Shown here: positions 33,490 through 38,497 of the stretch, in pieces | How the letters are laid out: every line of letters begins with the position of its first letter | Position numbering within the stretch: position 1 is the stretch's first letter | DNA from: Lachnospiraceae bacterium | Lineage (GTDB): Bacteria; Bacillota; Clostridia; Lachnospirales; Lachnospiraceae | Assembly (NCBI GenBank): GCA_014804485.1 | Contig: JAAUZT010000027.1 | Coordinates: 88,548-127,044 of the forward strand | DNA: 38,497 bases | Direction of reading: 5' to 3' | Program-made: the position numbers and the translations under genes | Notes under the pieces: generated by a model | Databases searched by the model: none | Seen by the model: only the letters and a program-made list of their open reading frames with translations | What the model was told of the DNA's origin: nothing

Positions 33490-33960
33490 GACCATTCGAA
33501 TTTCTGTATTTATCGTACCGAGTGTAATCTGTTTCTTGGTTCCATCAAATTGAAAACCGCATCTTTCATAGAACTTTATCGCTCGGAGATTGCCTTCAAG
33601 AACCCAAACATAAATTTTTCTATAGTCGGACAACTTCTCAAGTGCGGCGCACATGAGCGCATAACCGATTTTTTTATCATAGTATTCCTTAAGAATGTAT
33701 ATAGAAAATATTTCACCTGTAAATGGTTCATCCCCGCATACGCCATATCCTACGAAGCCAATAACTTTGTCATTTTCTTTGGCGATAAGAAGATTATCCG
33801 GCCAGCGAAATGCTATTTCCGTACATTTCTCTATTGTAAGGTTGTCAAGATATGCTTGGTCAATGAGCCCAGAATAGGCATCCTGCCACGCTTTCCAGTG
33901 AACATATGCTTTTCCCCTGATTTCAGAATCAGACTCCATTGGTTTAATTTTGATATCCAT
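33472..33960 (-). CDS. GNAT-family N-acetyltransferase
   Basis: Protein of 162 residues. The acetyl-CoA loop region is IFSIYILKEYYDKKIGYALMCAALEKL (K-K-I-G-Y-A in place of R-G-x-G-x-G/A), followed by VWVLEGNLRAIKFYERCGFQFDG, which is the strongest family mark. The N-terminus is MDIKIKPMESDSEIRGKAYVHWKAWQDAY. GGGGGA precedes the ATG at 33960. It lies downstream of the HD-GYP gene on the same strand. The acceptor molecule is unknown. Confidence 0.88.
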   Translation of the reverse strand: MDIKIKPMESDSEIRGKAYVHWKAWQDAYSGLIDQAYLDNLTIEKCTEIAFRWPDNLLIAKENDKVIGFVGYGVCGDEPFTGEIFSIYILKEYYDKKIGYALMCAALEKLSDYRKIYVWVLEGNLRAIKFYERCGFQFDGTKKQITLGTINTEIRMVLHKHR

Positions 33961-34004
33961 GGTATCCCCCGATAAATTCCGTTTCCGATTTTATGCTTGA
34001 ACCC

Positions 34005-35357
34005 CTAACGGTCACACATCTGATACTCCACGTCCTCATCAATTATTTTCAGCATGATATCCGCACATTTCGGATCAAACTGTGTTCCTCTTCCCTTTTT
34101 GATTTCTTCACGAACCACCTGCTGCGGAAGGGCATCCCGATAACTTCGCTTGGACGTCATCGCATCATAAGCATCCGCAATTCCGATAATTCTTGCTAAA
34201 AACGGAATAGACTCTCCCTCTATTTTGTCCGGATAACCGGTTCCGTCATATTTTTCATGATGATACTTCGCGCCGATTGAAATATCCGGAAGTTCCGATA
34301 TTGTTGTCAGAATCTCCGCGCCGATTTCCGGATGTTTCTTTATTATCATGTATTCTTCATCTGTCAGCTTTCCGGCCTTATTGATAATTGCATTCGGTAT
34401 GCCGATTTTACCAATATCATGCAGAAGTCCCATGCAATAAATTTCCTGCTGCTCCTCTTTGGACATTCCCATTCTTTTTGCAATCTCTCTTGAATAATCG
34501 GCCACCCTCTCCGAATGTCCGTTAGTATATGCATCTTTCGCATCAATTGTTTTTGCAAACGCCAGAATTACCTGCTCAGACAAGCGTTCCACTTTTTCCC
34601 TTCTCTCCTCCGCCTCTTTTGTCTGTTTTTTAACTTCTATCTGTAAATTCTTCCGGAGGTCATCAAGCTCGTCAAGTGTTTTTATCAGTAACTGGTAATC
34701 CGGAGTCTCCATGGAAAACAGAATGATCAGAATCGCAATCGAAGGTGTGAACACACTCAACAAGACATCCGGGAAAAACAGCATCTGCAAAATCGGTCCC
34801 AGCAAACACATAATTATGTATGCACCGATAGATACTTTCTGCTTCACTTTGAAAAAACTTTGATTCTTAATCAATACCACTGTTGTAAACACGATATAAT
34901 AAAATGGTACAATGTAAACCAACAGATACAGACTTCCGTGAACATATTCTCCCTGTTCATTAAAGCTGAAGATAAAGCCTGCAAACATATTCAAAACAAG
35001 AAGGGCTAAGAGCAATATATAACAGATTTTATTTACACGTATACTTCTTATCCTGCTTACGCTTTGATTTACATAGCTTTCAACATACCGAAGGAAAAAA
35101 TAACCAAGACTGAATGTCAATACAAAATAGACAGTATTGGCAAATATATTCAGTTTCAGCGGAATCACGCTCCCGTAACTTATAGTGATGGCTGTTACAA
35201 TGTCCATGATCTCCGCCGCCAGAATACATTTAACAACAAATTTAAATTTTTTATTGACCTCCGACTGATTGGAATAATAGATGCTTAATGCTGCATATAC
35301 CAGAAGCACATATATTACCCCGGCCAATTCAAAATCAATATTATAAATCAGGTTCAT
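34005..35357 (-). CDS. HD-GYP phosphodiesterase with 7TM-type membrane sensor
   Basis: Protein of 450 residues. The N-terminal about 220 residues form seven hydrophobic segments (histidine-kinase-type 7TM layout). A coiled-coil linker follows (about 235-275, with many Lys/Glu), then an HD-GYP domain (about 275-450) with GLLHDIGKIGIPN, HHEKYDGTGYP and ADAYDAMTSKRSYR. It probably hydrolyses cyclic-di-GMP in response to a membrane signal. The ATG at 35357 has AGAGGAAA upstream; the longer frame to 35435 enters the terminator of the upstream gene. It is a second HD-GYP protein beside the one at 25597-26823 but has a different sensor. Confidence 0.9.
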   Translation of the reverse strand: MNLIYNIDFELAGVIYVLLVYAALSIYYSNQSEVNKKFKFVVKCILAAEIMDIVTAITISYGSVIPLKLNIFANTVYFVLTFSLGYFFLRYVESYVNQSVSRIRSIRVNKICYILLLALLVLNMFAGFIFSFNEQGEYVHGSLYLLVYIVPFYYIVFTTVVLIKNQSFFKVKQKVSIGAYIIMCLLGPILQMLFFPDVLLSVFTPSIAILIILFSMETPDYQLLIKTLDELDDLRKNLQIEVKKQTKEAEERREKVERLSEQVILAFAKTIDAKDAYTNGHSERVADYSREIAKRMGMSKEEQQEIYCMGLLHDIGKIGIPNAIINKAGKLTDEEYMIIKKHPEIGAEILTTISELPDISIGAKYHHEKYDGTGYPDKIEGESIPFLARIIGIADAYDAMTSKRSYRDALPQQVVREEIKKGRGTQFDPKCADIMLKIIDEDVEYQMCDR

Positions 35358-35440
35358 TGCATTTTCCTCTGTCGTCTTTCTTCGTAAATTTCTGCTCAAA
35401 GTGATATCCCAAAAAGGAAGAAATCCAAAAGACACAACAT

Positions 35441-35481
35441 AGTTGCTCTTAAGCTACGTATCTTGCCGCCTAAGAGCAACT
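35441..35481 (-). terminator. Stem-loop terminator after the multidomain reductase gene
   Basis: AGTTGCTCTTA (35441-35451) and TAAGAGCAACT (35471-35481) form a perfect 11-base-pair stem with a 19-base loop, nine bases after the stop codon of the reductase gene. On the minus strand a moderately T-rich tail (TATGTTGTGTCTTTT) follows. Confidence 0.65.
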
Positions 35482-35489
35482 TTATGCCC

Positions 35490-38075
35490 CTAGCAGGTCG
35501 CCCCGCCTTTCATATGCATTTTCGCATTAAGAATTTCATCCTTATATTTCAAAATCTCATCCGACATAAGCTGTTCCTGCACGTTCTCGAATCCGATTCT
35601 GTTTATCGTATCCGCAAAGCGCTCGCCGGTCTTTCCCTGCTCTCGGAAAAGCAGAATCGCTTTTTCCAGAACGGAAAGCACTTCCTCTTCGCTAAGGAAA
35701 ATCTTATCCAGCTTCTGTCCGTGGGCAACTCTCTTGCCCCAACGTCCGCCGATATAAACACGGTATCCGTATGCGCTCTCTTCTGCTGCTTTAAACGGAC
35801 ATTTGCCCACGCAGCGTCCACAGTTGTTACACTGGTCGGGATCGATCACCAGCTTGCCGTCCACTACCTGAGACGCTCCTACCGGACATGCCTGAGAAAC
35901 CTGACATTTTCCGCACCCGCGGCATTTCTCTAAATCGATCACCGGAACTCTCTGTCCCACGATACCGAAATCGTTCAGATCGGGCTTCACACAGTTATTC
36001 GGACAGCCTCCCACCGCAATCTTAAATTTGTGAGGCAGTTTGACATCCGCATAGCCATGGAAGAACTTTTCGTGTATCTTCTCAGATAACCCGTAAGAAT
36101 CCAGCAGACCATACTGACAGGTCGTTCCCTTACATGCTACCACAGGACGTACTTTGGAGCCGGTTCCGCCCGTTTCCAGTCCTTCCTCTGCCAAAAATGC
36201 CCTCAGATCTTCTATCTTGTCAAAAGGTACACCCACGATTTCCAGTGTCAGACGGGTGGTCATAACCACATCCCCATTACCGAATCTTTCTGCCGCTTCC
36301 GCTATCTTCTTGTGCTCCGCCGTAGTAATCTTACCGTTTCTGGTGATCACGCGTACATTGAAATTATCGGTTCCCTTATTATGCAGACAGCCAAGCGCTT
36401 TCACGCGGGTGATCTCCTCTGCCGGAATCGTCACCACACCGGGCGTACTTGCAACCTTAACTACATTAAAGAAGGAGGCTCCTTCCAGTACCTTCGTGTT
36501 CGTATATCCATAGCGTTTCAGCCTGTTCTGCAGCAAATATCCTCTCTTGCCCTTCGCGCAGACAAGCAATAATTTCTCATCCTTGGCAAGCCCCGGAACT
36601 TCTCCTTTAACTTTCAACAGATCCACATAAGTTGCTCCTGCAATGGTAGGACCGGCCGGGTTCACATCTATAATGCGGTATCCTTCCGCGGCACCTGCCA
36701 GATATTCCGCAGGTGTAAAGCTGTCCATATCCCCGTTAATCTTATTCAAAAGCATATGTACCGCCTGCACAAAAGGATGGATCGCCGTGGAGAACGGAGG
36801 CGCATAAGATAAGTCCAGACAAGTCATCTGCTCTAACGTTGCCCCGAATGTTACTGCCATCACACCGATATCCGTCACCTTATCTACCGCGCCGGGACCT
36901 AATACCTGCACACCCAATAGCTTATGCGTATCTGAATCCGCCACCAGCTTGATGGCAAACCACGCGCTGTCGGGATAATAATGTGCCTTGTCATCCGTTA
37001 CTGCCAAAACACAGATCGGATTATAGCCCGCTGCCTTCGCCTGTTCCTCTGACAGACCTGTTCTGCCGCCCGACAGACCGGGAAGTTTAACCACGCCGGT
37101 TCCGAGCACTCCCGGATAGGTCACATCTCTGCCACCCAGCGAAAGCGCCAGTGTACGCCCTTCCATATTTGCGGAGGAACCCATGGGTGACCACTGTCTC
37201 TCGCCCGTGAGACGGTTCTTCACCATCGCACAGTCACCGGCTGCATAGACATCCGCCACATTGGTAGCCATCTTATCATCTACCAGAATGGTTCCCTTAA
37301 ACATCTCAATGCCCGTATCCTGTAAAAATCCTGTATTCGGACGGATACCGATAGAGAGAATCACCACATCTGCCGGAAGCAGTCCTTTATCCGTCTGCAC
37401 TCCTTCCGCTCTCTCGTCACCCGTCACGCCTTCCAGTTTTGTTGCAGTGAGTACCTTAATACCCTTTTTCGCAAGATGGCGCACAGCATAATCCGCCATC
37501 TCCGAATCAAAGCCCGGCATGATCTGTGGCGCCATATCGATCAGAGTCACCGACAGACCCTTTTCCATCAGATTCTCAGCCACTTCCAGACCGATAAATC
37601 CGCCGCCCACTACCACGGCGCGCTTCACGCCGTCTCTGGCGATATAATCCCTCGTCTCAATCGCGTCATCCGGTGTACGCATCACGAAAACGCCCGGGAG
37701 ATTCAAACCCGGAAGAGGCGGAACCACCGGAGAAGCTCCGACCGCCACAATACATGCATCGTACTCATAAACTTCTTCCGCTCCGGTGCGGATATTCTTC
37801 GCTGCAGCCTTCTTCGCCGCCGTGTCAAGCGCCACTACTTCTCTCTGCGGGTAGACCATCGCTCCGGTAAGCGCACTGTACTTTTCCGGCGTATTCACGA
37901 TAAGCTGCTCTTTCTCCGGAATCGCTCCGCCTACATAATAAGGCAGACCGCACCCTGCATAGGAAATATCCTTACCCTTAGTGACGATCGTCACCTCCGC
38001 TTCAGGATTCACCCGTTTAAACTTCGCAGCCGCCTTCGTGCCGGCCGCCACACCGCCGATTACTAATAACCTCAT
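35490..38075 (-). CDS. Multidomain FAD/NAD(P)H - rhodanese - siroheme reductase - ferredoxin protein
   Basis: Single polypeptide of 861 residues. About 1-450 is a CoA-disulfide-reductase-like flavoprotein with FAD motif GGVAAG, redox C42 (YAGCGLPYYVGG), NAD(P) motif VVVGGGFIGLEVAE and AAGDCA. About 460-555 is a rhodanese-like domain with C506 (LLVCAKGKRG). About 565-705 is a sulfite/nitrite reductase module with cluster/siroheme cysteines C648, C653 (C-x4-C) and C691, C695 (C-x3-C in VGGCPNNC). About 710-765 holds two [4Fe-4S] sites (C718/721/724/730 and C749/752/755/759). It would pass electrons from NAD(P)H through FAD and clusters to siroheme and reduce sulfite, nitrite or a sulfur species. 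GAGGAGG precedes the ATG at 38075. Location next to siroheme synthesis genes fits; the substrate is unknown. Confidence 0.88.
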   Translation of the reverse strand: MRLLVIGGVAAGTKAAAKFKRVNPEAEVTIVTKGKDISYAGCGLPYYVGGAIPEKEQLIVNTPEKYSALTGAMVYPQREVVALDTAAKKAAAKNIRTGAEEVYEYDACIVAVGASPVVPPLPGLNLPGVFVMRTPDDAIETRDYIARDGVKRAVVVGGGFIGLEVAENLMEKGLSVTLIDMAPQIMPGFDSEMADYAVRHLAKKGIKVLTATKLEGVTGDERAEGVQTDKGLLPADVVILSIGIRPNTGFLQDTGIEMFKGTILVDDKMATNVADVYAAGDCAMVKNRLTGERQWSPMGSSANMEGRTLALSLGGRDVTYPGVLGTGVVKLPGLSGGRTGLSEEQAKAAGYNPICVLAVTDDKAHYYPDSAWFAIKLVADSDTHKLLGVQVLGPGAVDKVTDIGVMAVTFGATLEQMTCLDLSYAPPFSTAIHPFVQAVHMLLNKINGDMDSFTPAEYLAGAAEGYRIIDVNPAGPTIAGATYVDLLKVKGEVPGLAKDEKLLLVCAKGKRGYLLQNRLKRYGYTNTKVLEGASFFNVVKVASTPGVVTIPAEEITRVKALGCLHNKGTDNFNVRVITRNGKITTAEHKKIAEAAERFGNGDVVMTTRLTLEIVGVPFDKIEDLRAFLAEEGLETGGTGSKVRPVVACKGTTCQYGLLDSYGLSEKIHEKFFHGYADVKLPHKFKIAVGGCPNNCVKPDLNDFGIVGQRVPVIDLEKCRGCGKCQVSQACPVGASQVVDGKLVIDPDQCNNCGRCVGKCPFKAAEESAYGYRVYIGGRWGKRVAHGQKLDKIFLSEEEVLSVLEKAILLFREQGKTGERFADTINRIGFENVQEQLMSDEILKYKDEILNAKMHMKGGATC

Positions 38076-38145
38076 ACATTACCTCCTCTTTATACTTATT
38101 TTGTAACCCATACTTGAAATATGAAAATCATTCACGGAGAATGCT

Positions 38146-38202
38146 GTGTGAAGCTTGAAATCACTTAATAAAGTCTTTTCGAGTTAATGATTTCCTTCAC
38201 AC
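38146..38202. promoter_or_regulatory. Imperfect inverted repeat in the leader of the reductase gene
   Basis: Arms GTGTGAAG-GAAATCA-TTAA (38146-38168, with small bulges) and TTAA-TGATTTC-CTTCACAC (38184-38202) face each other across about 15 bases, 70-125 bases upstream of the ATG at 38075. It may be an operator or a leader RNA hairpin. No clear consensus promoter was found around it. Confidence 0.45.
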
Positions 38203-38220
38203 TTCCCGCTTTTATCATGC

Positions 38221-38267
38221 CATAAAATAAGAGGAAATGCAATTATCTTACCCTGCATTTCCCCTCT
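38221..38267 (-). terminator. Terminator of the M20 peptidase gene
   Basis: AGAGG-AAATGCA (38230-38241) pairs with TGCATTT-CCCCTCT (38254-38267) with a small bulge. On the minus strand the stem is followed by a T-rich TTATTTTATG tail, about 60 bases after the stop of the M20 gene. Confidence 0.65.
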
Positions 38268-38326
38268 ATGACCGCAAACCTACTATGGTTTCAACCACAT
38301 ATGACGCTAAAGTATACTCTGAAATA

Positions 38327-38497
38327 TCAATCAGACCCCTCTGCCAGCAGCAATTCTGCCAAATACTTCGCCGCCGGCAAAATCACGCTCTCATCAACAC
38401 AAAAGGCCGGATGATGAATCGGATGCCCTACACCGGTGCCGATCTTCACATAACATCCCGGTATATCCCGACGCAAAGTATCTTTATCTTCATAATA
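38327..38497 (-). CDS. M20-family amidohydrolase/peptidase, C-terminal end (5' part outside window)
   Basis: Only the last 56 residues are in the window, ending in a TGA at 38327-38329. The reading GTGVGHPIHHPAFCVDESVILPAAKYLAELLL matches the C-terminus of M20D amidohydrolases (hippurate or indole-acetyl-amino acid hydrolase type), in which HHPxFxVDE is conserved and includes a metal-ligand histidine. These enzymes remove acyl groups from amino acids in the cytosol. The rest of the gene is cut by the window edge. Confidence 0.8.
   Translation of the reverse strand, partial: YYEDKDTLRRDIPGCYVKIGTGVGHPIHHPAFCVDESVILPAAKYLAELLLAEGSD

Overview
The window looks like a chromosomal segment of an anaerobic, low-to-mid GC Gram-positive bacterium of the class Clostridia, probably family Lachnospiraceae. 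This rests on strong AGGAGG-type ribosome binding sites, TTGACA/TATAAT promoters, the style of the proteins (mannitol-type PTS with a DeoR regulator, HD-GYP proteins with membrane sensors, AraC/GyrI regulators, Rpn-type nuclease), and a heme-precursor pathway that stops at siroheme/precorrin-2 level. The taxonomic call is inference; no rRNA or tRNA gene was seen.

Layout. 1-4137 is a minus-strand sugar-alcohol locus: DeoR regulator, mannitol-type PTS EIICBA, and a SorE-like zinc dehydrogenase cut by the window edge. 4219-6884 is a plus-strand pair: a double zinc-ribbon membrane protein and a TPM-domain protein. 6920-8877 is a GntR/YtrA-type regulator with an ABC transporter and a clear operator over the promoter. 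8892-11686 holds a family 2 glycoside hydrolase and an unknown protein with QW-like motifs.

From 11749 to 38075 the backbone is a complete minus-strand route from glutamyl-tRNA to siroheme/precorrin-2: hemA (31704-32834), sirC (21532-22197), hemC (20544-21566), a cobA-hemD fusion (15597-17174), hemB (13066-14022) and hemL (11749-13062). The likely siroheme-using enzyme lies upstream at 35490-38075: one polypeptide carrying an FAD/NAD(P)H module, a rhodanese domain, a sulfite/nitrite-reductase module and a two-cluster ferredoxin. The pathway genes are not contiguous. Between them sit accessory genes: an ATPase with a DUF4143-like tail, an Rpn-type nuclease, two AraC/GyrI regulators, a transglutaminase, a small-molecule kinase-like protein, a short MGMT, two HD-GYP proteins, acetyltransferases and several gene relics.

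The most notable content is two complete type III (protein-RNA) toxin-antitoxin modules of different families less than 3 kb apart: a ToxN/AbiQ-family module (27744-28446) and a CptN-like module (30952-31609). Each has a consensus promoter, a structured repeat RNA, a rho-independent terminator and then the toxin gene. In the second, two 45-nt repeats differ at exactly four positions, and these form two compensatory base pairs of an H-type pseudoknot. Other points to note are a probable homopolymer frameshift in an HD-GYP gene, a 142-bp inverted-repeat element, and an 82-bp nested palindrome carrying a promoter.
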